This document shows positions 31,219 to 38,702 of a DNA stretch of 41,771 nt, one piece after another (within the stretch, counting starts at the first letter, position 1; every line of letters starts with the position of its first letter). Under the pieces are notes generated by a model, which had not been told where the DNA came from, searched no databases, and saw only the letters and a program-made list of their open reading frames with translations. The position numbers and the translations under genes were made by a program. The DNA is from DASPKW01 sp038244055 (GTDB taxonomy: Bacteria > Planctomycetota > Phycisphaerae > Tepidisphaerales > Tepidisphaeraceae): assembly GCA_038244055.1 (NCBI GenBank), contig JBBRTW010000006.1, positions 1 through 41,771 of the forward strand. Direction: 5' to 3'.

Positions 31219-31240
31219 GGGTAATGGTACTCCATTACCC
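31219..31240. repeat. Perfect palindromic element (GGGTAATGG-TACT-CCATTACCC)
   Basis: A perfect 9-4-9 inverted repeat in the spacer between dnaB and rplI. It has no U run on either side, so it is not a typical terminator. Together with the element at 31276-31339 it makes a compound palindromic unit. Confidence 0.8.
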
Positions 31241-31275
31241 GTGTCTTCATCAGCCATTGCACGTTCGAACGAGAA

Positions 31276-31339
31276 AGGGTCAGGAGCCTGGATTGAGCGG
31301 GTCCGCTTGGCGGACCGCTGGTGTCAGGCTCCTGACCCT
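31276..31339. repeat. REP/BIME-like palindrome
   Basis: Outer arms AGGGTCAGGAGCCTG (31276-31290) and CAGGCTCCTGACCCT (31325-31339) are perfect 15-bp complements. Inside them is a second stem, GGTCCGC-TTG-GCGGACC (31300-31316). The GGTGTCAGGCTCCTGACCC sequence resembles REP-type elements mobilised by REP-associated tyrosine transposases. No transposase gene is in the window. Confidence 0.7.
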
Positions 31340-31368
31340 GGAATGAGTTTGGGGCGCGGAGGACGCAA

Positions 31369-31917
31369 TTATTCGGCCGACGCAGCCGCCGCGGCGGCCG
31401 CGGCCTGTTCCTTCTCCTTGGCGGCCACTTCGGCGCTGTGGGCGTCGATGGCGGCCTTGGATTCGGCATCGGGGGCGACATAGACCTTGAGGTCGGTCTC
31501 CAGATCCTCGGCGAAGCGGACCTTCACCGTGTAGGTGTCGATGCGATCGAGCTTGCCGGGGAGCAGGACATCGTCGGCGTTGACGTTGAACCCATCGGCC
31601 TGGAGTTGCTTGGCGATATCGGTCGCCGAGACCGCTCCATAGAGATGCCGCTGCTCGTTGGCCTTGCGGACGAGCGTGACATCCTTGCCGACGAGCTGCT
31701 TGAGCAGGCGGGCCTGCTGTTCGCGGCGCTCGCGCTCCTGGCGCTCGATCTCAGCCCGGCGGGCCTCGACCTTTTTCAGGTTGGCCTTGGTGGGCTCGAC
31801 GGCCAGTCCCTGGGGCAGGAGATAGTTGCGGGCGTATCCGGGGGAAACTTCGACGACATCGCCGACGCGGCCGACGTTCTTGATCGATTCCTGGAGGAGT
31901 AGTTTGACGTTGGTCAT
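31369..31917 (-). CDS. rplI: Large-subunit ribosomal protein bL9
   Basis: A 182-residue bL9. The N-terminal rRNA-binding domain reads MTNVKLLLQESIKNVGRVGDVVEVSPGYARNYLLPQGLA, the family signature. A long charged helix follows (KVEARRAEIERQERERREQQARLLKQL), then the C-terminal domain (LYGAVSATDIAKQL; TYTVKVRFAEDLETDLKVYV). The tail is extended and Ala-rich compared with E. coli bL9. I start at 31917 with AAGGA upstream; the frame continues upstream only through intergenic repeats. Confidence 0.97.
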   Translation of the reverse strand: MTNVKLLLQESIKNVGRVGDVVEVSPGYARNYLLPQGLAVEPTKANLKKVEARRAEIERQERERREQQARLLKQLVGKDVTLVRKANEQRHLYGAVSATDIAKQLQADGFNVNADDVLLPGKLDRIDTYTVKVRFAEDLETDLKVYVAPDAESKAAIDAHSAEVAAKEKEQAAAAAAAASAE

Positions 31918-31943
31918 GGGGGGGTCCTTGTTGCGTGATTCTG

Positions 31944-32054
31944 GTTGCGAGTTGCGAGTTATGAGTTGCGAGTTTGGAAATTGGGGTGCGTGTCGCAAGA
32001 TGAAGTTGACGATGCCAAATGGCTACTCCCAACCCGCAACTCGCAACCCGCAAC
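31944..32054. repeat. Inverted pair of GTTGCGA heptad arrays between ssb and rplI
   Basis: Left array GTTGCGA, GTTGCGA, GTTATGA, GTTGCGA, GTTTGGA (31944-31978). Right array CCGCAAC, TCGCAAC, CCGCAAC (32034-32054). The right array is the reverse complement of the left, so the ssb-rplI spacer can form a long stem. This is where rpsR would normally sit. Confidence 0.85.
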
Positions 32055-32059
32055 TGTTC

Positions 32060-32617
32060 TTAAAACGGAATATCATCATCCTTGAACTGCTGCTCTTCAC
32101 CGAAGGGCTGCTGCGGGGGCGGGGCGTCGCCGGGGTTGCCGCGCTGGGGGGCCGGCCCGCGCTGGGGAGCGGGGCCGCGCGGGGCCTGTTGGCGCTGATC
32201 GCCTTCATCGTAGCTGCCGGAATTGTAATTCTGGCTGCTGCCACCACCGCCGCCTCCACCACCTCCGCCGCCGGGGCCGTCGGTGCGGCTGCCCAGAAGC
32301 TGGAAGCTTTCGACGACGACGGTGAGCCGGCTGCGCTTGCCGCCGCCGTTCTTGTCTTCCCAGGAGTCGAGCTTGAGGCGACCCTGGATCATCAACTGCT
32401 TGCCCTTCTGGCAATACTGGTTGATGACCTCGGCCTGGCGGCCGAAGGCGGCGCAATCGACGAAGCAGACCTCTTCGCGGTCTTCGCCGGTGGCGGTCTT
32501 GAACTTGCGGTTCATGGCCATGCCGAACTCGACGATCGGAGTCTGGCTGGGCAGGTACTTGAGCTGCGGATCCCGGGTGAGGTTTCCGAGAAGAATCACC
32601 TGGTTGAAACTCGCCAT
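32060..32617 (-). CDS. ssb: Single-stranded DNA-binding protein
   Basis: A 185-residue SSB. The OB fold spans residues about 1-108 (MASFNQVILLGNLTRDPQLKY; VEFGMAMNRKF; FVDCAAFGRQAEVINQYCQKG; LMIQGRLKLDSW; RLTVVVESFQLLG). A Gly-rich run of eleven Gly, then a Gln/Pro/Arg-rich linker, precedes the acidic tip DDDIPF that recruits partner proteins. The start follows GGGAGG; the frame upstream covers an ATGGAGG heptad array. Order rpsF-ssb-rplI is kept but rpsR is missing. Confidence 0.97.
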   Translation of the reverse strand: MASFNQVILLGNLTRDPQLKYLPSQTPIVEFGMAMNRKFKTATGEDREEVCFVDCAAFGRQAEVINQYCQKGKQLMIQGRLKLDSWEDKNGGGKRSRLTVVVESFQLLGSRTDGPGGGGGGGGGGGSSQNYNSGSYDEGDQRQQAPRGPAPQRGPAPQRGNPGDAPPPQQPFGEEQQFKDDDIPF

Positions 32618-32648
32618 ATTCGCCTCCCGTTGAGGGATAAAAGAGAGA

Positions 32649-32669
32649 ATGGAGGATGGAGAATGGAGG
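32649..32669. repeat. Heptanucleotide repeat (ATGGAGG/ATGGAGA)
   Basis: Three 7-nt units ATGGAGG, ATGGAGA, ATGGAGG in the rpsF-ssb spacer, about 30 bp upstream of the ssb start. Confidence 0.7.
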
Positions 32670-32717
32670 CACGATGGAAACGATCCATCGCGATCATCCG
32701 ATCCCATCCGGATTCAA

Positions 32718-33266
32718 CTATTCGGTTTTTTCCACGCCGGCGGTTTCGGCCGGGGCATCTTCGCGGCGCGGGCCGCGGGGGCCGCGATCGCCGCCACGGT
32801 CGCCGCCACGATCTCCACCGTAGCCGCCGCCACCACCGCCGTATCCGCCGCCACCGCCGCCTCCACCATAGCCACCGCCGCCGCCGAAGCCGCCGAAGCC
32901 GCGGTCGGGGCGCTCTTCGCGGGGCTCGGGCTTCTGGGGTTCCTGGGCCTGGACTTCCTCGGCATTGAGGTGGTCGGCGCGGAGGATGAGCACGCGAATG
33001 ACATCTTCGCTGAGCTTCACATCGCGCTCGATGGCCGCCACGGCGTTGCCCGGGGCCATGAAGAGGGCCAGGATGTAGACGCCGCGCTTGTTGCCGGCGA
33101 TCTCGTAGGCGAGCTTGCGCTCCTCCCACTTCTTGAGAACGGAAATCTGCCCGCCGTGGGCTTCGATGAACTTGCGCGTCAGCGCCAGAGTCGCATCGGA
33201 CTCGGCGGTCGCGCCGGCGGGGTAGAGGAACATCGCTTCGTACTGATTGGTGGAGATCTTGGCCAT
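32718..33266 (-). CDS. rpsF: Small-subunit ribosomal protein bS6 with glycine-rich tail
   Basis: A 182-residue protein. Residues 1-100 are bS6: MAKISTNQYEAMFLYPAGAT, ISVLKKWEERKLAYEIAGNKRGVYILALF, AIERDVKLSEDVIRVLILR, matching the ferredoxin-like fold that binds bS18 and 16S rRNA. Then about 80 residues are added: a Pro/Glu/Arg-rich segment and a low-complexity GFGGFGGGGGYGGG, GGDRGGDRGGDRGPRG tail, ending in DAPAETAGVEKTE. Ordinary bS6 is about 95-135 residues. The start at 33266 has GGGAG ten bases upstream; the upstream frame covers repeats. Confidence 0.95.
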   Translation of the reverse strand: MAKISTNQYEAMFLYPAGATAESDATLALTRKFIEAHGGQISVLKKWEERKLAYEIAGNKRGVYILALFMAPGNAVAAIERDVKLSEDVIRVLILRADHLNAEEVQAQEPQKPEPREERPDRGFGGFGGGGGYGGGGGGGGYGGGGGGYGGDRGGDRGGDRGPRGPRREDAPAETAGVEKTE

Positions 33267-33321
33267 AAATCTAAAACTCCCGAGCATGGGTTGGAGCCGG
33301 TTGGGGCCGGCCGCTTCTTGA

Positions 33322-33388
33322 AATGATGAATGATGAATTCTCGAATGATGAATTTGTCTTCCATTCATCATTCCTCATTCAGCGTTCA
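33322..33388. repeat. Inverted pair of AATGATG heptad arrays between pth and rpsF
   Basis: Left array AATGATG, AATGATG, an 8-nt unit, AATGATG (33322-33350). Right array CATTCAT, CATTCCT, CATTCAG, CGTTCAT (33362-33389). The two sides are complementary and could fold. The array touches the 3' end of pth. Confidence 0.8.
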
Positions 33389-34003
33389 TCATTGCTTTTC
33401 CTCGGCGTTGAACACGTTCATCGCCGTATTGATTCCTTTATCGATCCAGGTCACGACCGCGCCGGCGGCGCGGCCTATCGCGGGATCGACCGCCGCCCGC
33501 TGATCCGGAGTGAACTTCCCCAGCACGTAGTCACGCTGGGGCACCCGGCCAAGGGGAGCATCGATCCCGATCCGCATTCTCGGGTACTGGGAGGTTCCCA
33601 GCGCCCGCTCGATATCCTTCAGGCCGTTATGGCCTCCCGGACTGCCGCCGCTACGGATGCGGATCTTTCCGCAGGGCAGTGCCAGGTCGTCGAGCACGAT
33701 CATCACATCGGCGGGCGTCAACTGATAAAACACCATGGCCGACTGCACGGACCGGCCCGATACATTCATGTACGTCAGCGGCTTGAGCAGCAGCAGCTTT
33801 TCCGAGCCTCCCGAGTGGAGGCTCAGGGTGCCGTCGAGCGTCAGGCCTTCAAACTTCGAACGGGCGAAGGTCTCGAAAGCGCCCGGGCCGCCGCTGATCC
33901 AGCCCAACCGCGCCGCGACCTGATCGACCACTTCCCAACCGATGTTGTGCCGTGTGCCGACGTATTCGCGACCGGGGTTGCCTAGACCGACGATGAGTTT
34001 CAT
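33389..34003 (-). CDS. pth: Peptidyl-tRNA hydrolase
   Basis: A 204-residue Pth, which frees tRNA from peptides dropped by stalled ribosomes. MKLIVGLGNPGREYVGTRHNIG is the family N-terminus, with catalytic His at residue 19. LKPLTYMNVSG, VLDDLALPCGKIRIR and GGSPGGHNGLKDIERALG hold the remaining active-site and tRNA-contact residues (including the Asp of LDD and the His of GGHNG). All expected motifs are intact. It lies between rplY and rpsF on the minus strand. Confidence 0.98.
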   Translation of the reverse strand: MKLIVGLGNPGREYVGTRHNIGWEVVDQVAARLGWISGGPGAFETFARSKFEGLTLDGTLSLHSGGSEKLLLLKPLTYMNVSGRSVQSAMVFYQLTPADVMIVLDDLALPCGKIRIRSGGSPGGHNGLKDIERALGTSQYPRMRIGIDAPLGRVPQRDYVLGKFTPDQRAAVDPAIGRAAGAVVTWIDKGINTAMNVFNAEEKQ

Positions 34004-34010
34004 GACAGTT

Positions 34011-34094
34011 CATTGTCAATTGTCCATTGTCCATTGCAGCAACCGCAAATTCCGAATTTCGGATGCGATTGACAATTGACCATGGACCATTGAC
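34011..34094. repeat. Inverted pair of CATTGTC heptad arrays between rplY and pth
   Basis: Left array CATTGTC, AATTGTC, CATTGTC, CATTGCA (34011-34038). Right array GATTGAC, AATTGAC, CATGGAC, CATTGAC (34067-34094). All units are 7 nt; the two sides are largely complementary. A small TCCGAA-T-TTCGGA stem lies in the middle. Confidence 0.85.
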
Positions 34095-34098
34095 CCAA

Positions 34099-34761
34099 CT
34101 ACTCCTTCTTCTTCTCCACTTCGGCCGCGGCAGCGCCTTCTTCTTCCTTGCCCTTGCCGATGACGGCGGGCTCGGCGGTGGTGGCGGCGTCGGCGGCCTC
34201 GGGGGTGACTTCTTCGACGATTTCCTTCACGGTGGCCACGATCAAGTCCTCATCCTGCAAGGCGCGAACGCCCTCGGGAAGCTTGATGTCCTTGATATGC
34301 AGGACCGAATCCAGGGCCATGTCCGAGACGTTGTGGCGCACTTCCGACGGAATCTGCGTGACCAGGCATTCGATCTCCAGGTCGGAGATGATCTGCTGGA
34401 GCACGCCGCCCTCGGCCGCGCCCTTGGGCTCGCCGCGGAGGATCAGCGGCACGGTGACTTCGACCGTTTCATTGAGGTTCACGCGGGTGAAGTCGACGTG
34501 CAGGACTTCGATGCCCAGGTGATCGTACTGAACGTCCTTGACCAGCACGGTCTCGCTCTTGCCGTCGACCGACAGGTCGAACAGGTGGGCGCCGTGGGTC
34601 AGATGGACCACCAGCTCGCGCTTGGGGAGAGTGACCGGGATCACGGCCTCCTTGTGGCCGTAGATGACCCCGGGAACGAACCCGGCATCGCGAAGCTTCT
34701 TGTTCCGCCGCGAGCCGAGCTCGCTGCGGGCCTTGACGTTGAGTTGTGCGGCTTGTGCCAT
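34099..34761 (-). CDS. rplY: Large-subunit ribosomal protein bL25 (Ctc/TL5 type)
   Basis: A 220-residue long-form bL25. The N-terminal 5S-rRNA-binding domain reads AQLNVKARSELGSRRNKKLRDAGFVPGVIYG, then VQYDHLGIEVLHVDFTRVN. The second TL5-type domain follows (EVTVPLILRGEPKGAAEGGVLQQIISDLEIECL; DSVLHIKDIKLPEGV). The acidic, Ala/Glu-rich C-terminal tail ends EVEKKKE. Full-length and typical. It follows prs on the minus strand, the common prs-rplY-pth order. Confidence 0.97.
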   Translation of the reverse strand: MAQAAQLNVKARSELGSRRNKKLRDAGFVPGVIYGHKEAVIPVTLPKRELVVHLTHGAHLFDLSVDGKSETVLVKDVQYDHLGIEVLHVDFTRVNLNETVEVTVPLILRGEPKGAAEGGVLQQIISDLEIECLVTQIPSEVRHNVSDMALDSVLHIKDIKLPEGVRALQDEDLIVATVKEIVEEVTPEAADAATTAEPAVIGKGKEEEGAAAAEVEKKKE

Positions 34762-34825
34762 AATGTCTGTCTCCTGATGACTACTACAATCCTCGTTGCT
34801 CTTGTGCGTTTGTCTTAATTACGAG

Positions 34826-34853
34826 CTTCTAACTTCTCACTTCTCGCTTCTAA
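34826..34853. repeat. Heptanucleotide repeat (CTTCTAA/CTTCTCG)
   Basis: Units CTTCTAA, CTTCTCA, CTTCTCG, CTTCTAA between prs and rplY. The same words form the arrays at 356-404/702-764 and 40340-40490. No opposite arm is present here. Confidence 0.8.
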
Positions 34854-34857
34854 CCCA

Positions 34858-35829
34858 TCACTTCCCATTCTTCCCGTTCGAGAACAGCGCGCTCACCGAT
34901 TCGTTGTGGTGGATGCGGTGGATCGCCTCGCCGATCAGGCCCGCCACGCCCAGCACTTCCAGGCGGTCGGCGATCTGATCGCAGCGGTTGCCGATGGTGA
35001 TGGTATCGGTCACCGCGAGCTTGGTGTATTTGGACTTCGAGAGGCGCTCCAGCGCCGGCGGCGCGAAGACGGCGTGGGTCGCGGCGATATACACATCGCC
35101 CGCGCCGTGCTCCTTGAGCATCTTGACGGCCTCGGTCACCGTGCCGCCGGTGGTGATCATGTCATCGACCATGAGGACGTTCTTGCCATCCACGTCGCCG
35201 ATGAGGTTCTTGGTCTCGACATCCGAGCCGCTGGTGCGGCGCTTGTCGACGATGCAGATCTCGCCGCCGAGCATGTTGGCGAAGACCTGGGCCCGCTTGA
35301 CGTTGCCCACATCGGGCGAAACGAAAACGCGCGTGGAGAGGTTCAGGGAGGCGAACCACTTGGAGATGACCGGGCTGGCCGAGAGGTGATCCACGGGAAT
35401 ATCGAAGAACCCCTGCACCTGGGCGGCGTGGAGATCGACCGCCACGACGCGGTCCGCGCCGGCGCGCTCCAGCAGGTTGGCGACCAGCTTGGCGGTGATG
35501 GGCGTTCGGCCTTCATCCTTGCGATCCTGGCGGGCGTAGCCGAAGTAGGGGATGACGGCCGTGACCCGATCGGCGCTGGCCCGCTTCAGGCAGTCGATCC
35601 AGATCATCAACTCCATCCAGTGGGCGTTCACCGGATGGCTGGTGGACTGGATGATGAAGCAATCGCGCCCGCGCACATCCTCATCCACCTTGACGATCAA
35701 TTCGCCATCGGGAAAGAGCTCGGTGCGCCCGCGCCCCATTGGAAGCTGCAAATAGTCGCAGATCTTCTGGGCGAGCTGGGGATTGGCCCGGCCGGTGAAC
35801 ACTTTGAGTTGGTCCGCATCGGTCTTCAT
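34858..35829 (-). CDS. prs: Ribose-phosphate pyrophosphokinase
   Basis: A 323-residue PRPP synthase, which makes PRPP from ribose 5-phosphate and ATP for nucleotide, His and Trp synthesis. FTGRANPQLAQKICDYL and DGELIVKVDEDVRGRDCFI are the N-terminal blocks. FGYARQDRKDEGRTPITAKLVANLLERAGADRV, DLHAAQVQGFFDIPVDHL (Mg/ribose-5-P binding) and VDDMITTGGTVTEAVKML (PRPP loop) are the catalytic ones. The start overlaps the upstream glmU stop by ATGA, so the two genes are translationally coupled. Confidence 0.98.
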   Translation of the reverse strand: MKTDADQLKVFTGRANPQLAQKICDYLQLPMGRGRTELFPDGELIVKVDEDVRGRDCFIIQSTSHPVNAHWMELMIWIDCLKRASADRVTAVIPYFGYARQDRKDEGRTPITAKLVANLLERAGADRVVAVDLHAAQVQGFFDIPVDHLSASPVISKWFASLNLSTRVFVSPDVGNVKRAQVFANMLGGEICIVDKRRTSGSDVETKNLIGDVDGKNVLMVDDMITTGGTVTEAVKMLKEHGAGDVYIAATHAVFAPPALERLSKSKYTKLAVTDTITIGNRCDQIADRLEVLGVAGLIGEAIHRIHHNESVSALFSNGKNGK

Positions 35830-36791
35830 TCGCTCTTCCCTCCGACATTGCCGGCAACAGTGGTGCCTTCGCGGACGATGCCATCGCGCGGGATGCAGGC
35901 GAACGGGCCGATCGCGCAGCCCGCGCCGACGGTGGCCCCGCGCCCGATGTAACTGAACGGGTTGATCAGCGAATCCACGCCGATGGATGCGCCGTCTTCG
36001 ATGTATGTATTCTCGCCGGAGACGATCGTCACCCCCGACTCGCGCAGACGCCGCTGGATGCGGCCCTGCATGATCTGATCCACCTCGGCCAGTTGCTGGC
36101 GGGTGTTGACCCCGATCACATCCTCTTCGGAAACCGCCTGCACCGCCACGACCTTTCGGCCGGCCTGGCGGAGGATGCCATAGATATCGGTGAGGTAGTA
36201 TTCGCCCTTTTTGTTGTTGTTGGTCAGCTTGGAAAGGGCCAGGAGCAGGTCCTCGCCGCGAACGCAGTAGTAGCTGGGGAAGACCTCGCGGATCTGAAGC
36301 TGCTCGGGGGTGCAGTCGAGCTGCTCGACGATCTCCATGAAATTGCCCTGGGCATCGCGGACGACCCGGCCGTAACCGGTGGGATCATCGAGAATGGCGG
36401 TGGCCATGGAGGCGGCGGCGCGTTCTTCGGTGTGGGCGCGATGGAGAGTCTGCAAAACCTGGCCGCGAATGAGCGGCCCATCGCCGGCGAGGATGAAAAC
36501 GTCGCCGTGGGTTTTCTTCAGCTCGGCCTCGCAAACGCGGGCCGCGTGGCCGGTGCCGAGCTGCTCGGTCTGTTCGACGAAGGAGATGCGCTTGTCACCG
36601 CCAAAAGCCGCGATGATTTCGTCCTTGCCGTGTCCAACGACCAGGAGAATGCGATTGCACCCCGCGTCGTAGCAGGCCTGGAGGACGAAATGAAGCATCG
36701 GCTGCCCGCAAACCCCGTGCAGCGCCTTGGGCAACCTGGATTTCATCCGAGTGCTTTTGCCTGCGGCGAGAATGATGGCGGTCGAAGACAT
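35826..36791 (-). CDS. glmU: GlmU-like UDP-N-acetylglucosamine pyrophosphorylase without acetyltransferase domain
   Basis: A 321-residue nucleotidyltransferase. STAIILAAGKSTRMKSRLPKALH is the G-x-G-T-R-M-type NTP-binding loop. QLGTGHAARV, ILAGDGPLIRGQ, GYGRVVRDAQG, EYYLTDIYGIL and VIGVNTRQQLAEVD are the standard uridyltransferase blocks. Bifunctional GlmU is about 450 residues; this one keeps only the first part of the left-handed beta-helix (YIEDGASIGVDSLINPFSYIGRGATVGAGCAIGPFACI), so the acetyl-CoA domain is absent. The start at 36791 has no Shine-Dalgarno: a repeat array lies directly upstream. It overlaps prs by 4 nt. Confidence 0.9.
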   Translation of the reverse strand: MSSTAIILAAGKSTRMKSRLPKALHGVCGQPMLHFVLQACYDAGCNRILLVVGHGKDEIIAAFGGDKRISFVEQTEQLGTGHAARVCEAELKKTHGDVFILAGDGPLIRGQVLQTLHRAHTEERAAASMATAILDDPTGYGRVVRDAQGNFMEIVEQLDCTPEQLQIREVFPSYYCVRGEDLLLALSKLTNNNKKGEYYLTDIYGILRQAGRKVVAVQAVSEEDVIGVNTRQQLAEVDQIMQGRIQRRLRESGVTIVSGENTYIEDGASIGVDSLINPFSYIGRGATVGAGCAIGPFACIPRDGIVREGTTVAGNVGGKSE

Positions 36792-36800
36792 AGAGGAGAA

Positions 36801-36888
36801 AGGATGAAGGATGAAGGATGAAGGATGAATCAAGACAACGCGACGAGCCGTGTCTTCAATTCATCCTTCATCCTTCTGCCTTCATCCT
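36801..36888. repeat. Inverted pair of AGGATGA heptad arrays
   Basis: Left array AGGATGA four times (36801-36828); right array TCATCCT, TCATCCT, TCTGCCT, TCATCCT (36861-36888). The joining sequence adds AAGACA/TGTCTT complementarity, so the whole unit folds into a stem of about 25 bp. It lies between tRNA-Gln and the glmU start, immediately upstream of the latter, and uses the same word as 1343-1370. Confidence 0.9.
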
Positions 36889-36900
36889 TGAATGAAGAAG

Positions 36901-36971
36901 CTACCCCGCATGGATTCGAACCATGACAAGCAGTACCAAAAACTGCTGTGCTACCGTTACACCACGGGGTA
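36901..36971 (-). tRNA. tRNA-Gln (TTG)
   Basis: A 71-nt cloverleaf on the minus strand. Acceptor TACCCCG pairs with CGGGGTA (U1-A72, typical of tRNA-Gln), discriminator G. The anticodon stem GCAGT/ACTGC encloses TTTTGGT with anticodon TTG. The T arm contains GGTTCGAATCC. CCA is not encoded. Confidence 0.96.
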
Positions 36972-37347
36972 GTGGAGAACGCTTGGAAGGGGGGACGCCC
37001 AAGGTGTCCGTGGTTGACGACCCAAGGCGGGAGGGAGGCTTTAACTGCCTGATGCATCTACCCTTCCGGCACAGTGCCGAACCTCTCGACGCATCACAAA
37101 GCCCTGCAAACGAGGCGGGAGCAGTTTATCTGCATGGGGGAGGTTGTCAAGCGGTGATGTGGAACACCCGTTTTCCGCATTTCCGGCACGGCGCGGACGT
37201 GGTTATTGCCGACAAAATCCCGACACCCACCGTCCAGCAGCGCATGATTCCCCCGGCCGATGTCCACGAATCGCACCGCCGAGCTGCTCCCACTTCACCA
37301 CCCGCCTTGATTAGCCCGCGCCCCGCCTTTACAGTCGCCGGACTTAT
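36972..37347. other. Divergent spacer between tRNA-Gln and hom
   Basis: A 376-bp spacer that should hold the tRNA and hom promoters. A short CGGCAC-A-GTGCCG dyad lies at 37067-37079. No clear promoter boxes or riboswitch were recognised. Confidence 0.35.
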
Positions 37348-38673
37348 ATGGCAGAGCGGAACATTGGCGTTACATTGCTGGGTTGCGGCATCGTCGGCGG
37401 CGGCGTCGCGCGGATTTTGACGGAGCATCGAGATCTGCTGATGCAGCGGACGGGCATCGGCTTCGACCTGCGCCATGTCGTCGTCCGCTCCAAAGAGGAT
37501 TACCCACCCGATGCCGATCGTCTGCCCATGTCGCTGGATGGGAACGCCGCCATTGACGATCCGGCCGTCGATGTCGTCATCGAGCTTATCGGTGGGACCG
37601 GCGTGGCCGGCGCGTTCATGGAGCGGGCGCTCAAGGCGGGCAAGGCAGTCGTCACGGCCAACAAGAGCCTCCTCTCCGAGCGCGGGCCGGAGCTTTTCTC
37701 GCTGGCCCGCAAGCATAACACCTGCATCGCCTTCGAGGCCTCCTGCGGCGGGGGGATTCCGATCATCCAGGCGCTGCTGCGGGATATGGTCGCCAATCGA
37801 GTCGATGCGATCCTCGGAATCGTCAACGGCACCTGCAATTTCATCCTGACCAAGATGACCCAGAACGGCTGGTCTTACGATCAGGCCGTCAAGGAAGCCC
37901 AGAAGCTCGGGTTCGCCGAGGCCAATCCGATACTGGATGTTTCGGGGCGCGATGCGGCCCAGAAGCTGAGCATACTCGCTTCACTGGCCTTCAACGCCCG
38001 CCTCACCGAAAAGGACATTCACGTCGAAGGGATCGACAAGCTCGATGCGGCCGACATCAAGTTCGCCGGCGAACTCGGCTACGTCATCAAGCTCCTGGCC
38101 ATCGCCCAGCGGGGCGCTGGCAACAGCATCACCCTCCGCGTTCATCCGACCCTCGTGCATAAGGACGATGTGCTGGCGGATGTCTCGGGTTCATTCAACG
38201 CGATCAGCGTGTATGGCGATGCTTTGGGCCATGCCTTGTGGTACGGGCGCGGCGCCGGGCGCATGCCCACGGCCAGCGCGGTCGTGGCCGACCTGGTCGG
38301 TATCGGCCTGGGCTCCACCCCGGCCGTCTTCAAGCAGCTCCGCACCTTCCCCGACCAGACCCAGCCCGCCAATGTCCTCCCCTTCGAGCAGTTGGAATCG
38401 CGCTATTACCTGCGCGTGCTGGCCAAGGATGCGCCGGGTGTCATGGCCGCCATCGCGATGACCCTGGGCCGCCATCAGGTCTCCATTTCGGCCATCCTCC
38501 AGCACGAGTCGAACCAGGCCAACCACGTGCCGATCGTGATCACCACCCATCTCTCCAAAGAGGGCGCGGTTGCCCAGGCCATCCGCGAGATCGATGCCCT
38601 CGATGTCACGCAGGGGCCGGCGATGTGCCTGCGGATCATCGATAAGCCCGAGGAGTTCGCGCCGCTGAGGTGA
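37348..38673 (+). CDS. hom: Homoserine dehydrogenase with ACT domain
   Basis: A 441-residue enzyme reducing aspartate semialdehyde to homoserine for threonine and methionine. The NAD(P)-binding start is GVTLLGCGIVGGGVARIL; AVVTANKSLLS, EASCGGGIPIIQ, GIVNGTCNFILTKM, AEANPILDVSGRDAAQKLSILA and the catalytic region around DIKFAGELGYVIKLLA are all present. The C-terminal about 80 residues are an ACT domain (YYLRVLAKDAPGVMAAIAMTL; ISAILQHES), suggesting threonine feedback inhibition. It works downstream of Asd at 5739-6743. No strong Shine-Dalgarno precedes the ATG. Confidence 0.98.
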   Translation: MAERNIGVTLLGCGIVGGGVARILTEHRDLLMQRTGIGFDLRHVVVRSKEDYPPDADRLPMSLDGNAAIDDPAVDVVIELIGGTGVAGAFMERALKAGKAVVTANKSLLSERGPELFSLARKHNTCIAFEASCGGGIPIIQALLRDMVANRVDAILGIVNGTCNFILTKMTQNGWSYDQAVKEAQKLGFAEANPILDVSGRDAAQKLSILASLAFNARLTEKDIHVEGIDKLDAADIKFAGELGYVIKLLAIAQRGAGNSITLRVHPTLVHKDDVLADVSGSFNAISVYGDALGHALWYGRGAGRMPTASAVVADLVGIGLGSTPAVFKQLRTFPDQTQPANVLPFEQLESRYYLRVLAKDAPGVMAAIAMTLGRHQVSISAILQHESNQANHVPIVITTHLSKEGAVAQAIREIDALDVTQGPAMCLRIIDKPEEFAPLR

Positions 38674-38702
38674 GCACGTTTGGCGGCGTCCTTGCTTGTT
38701 AT

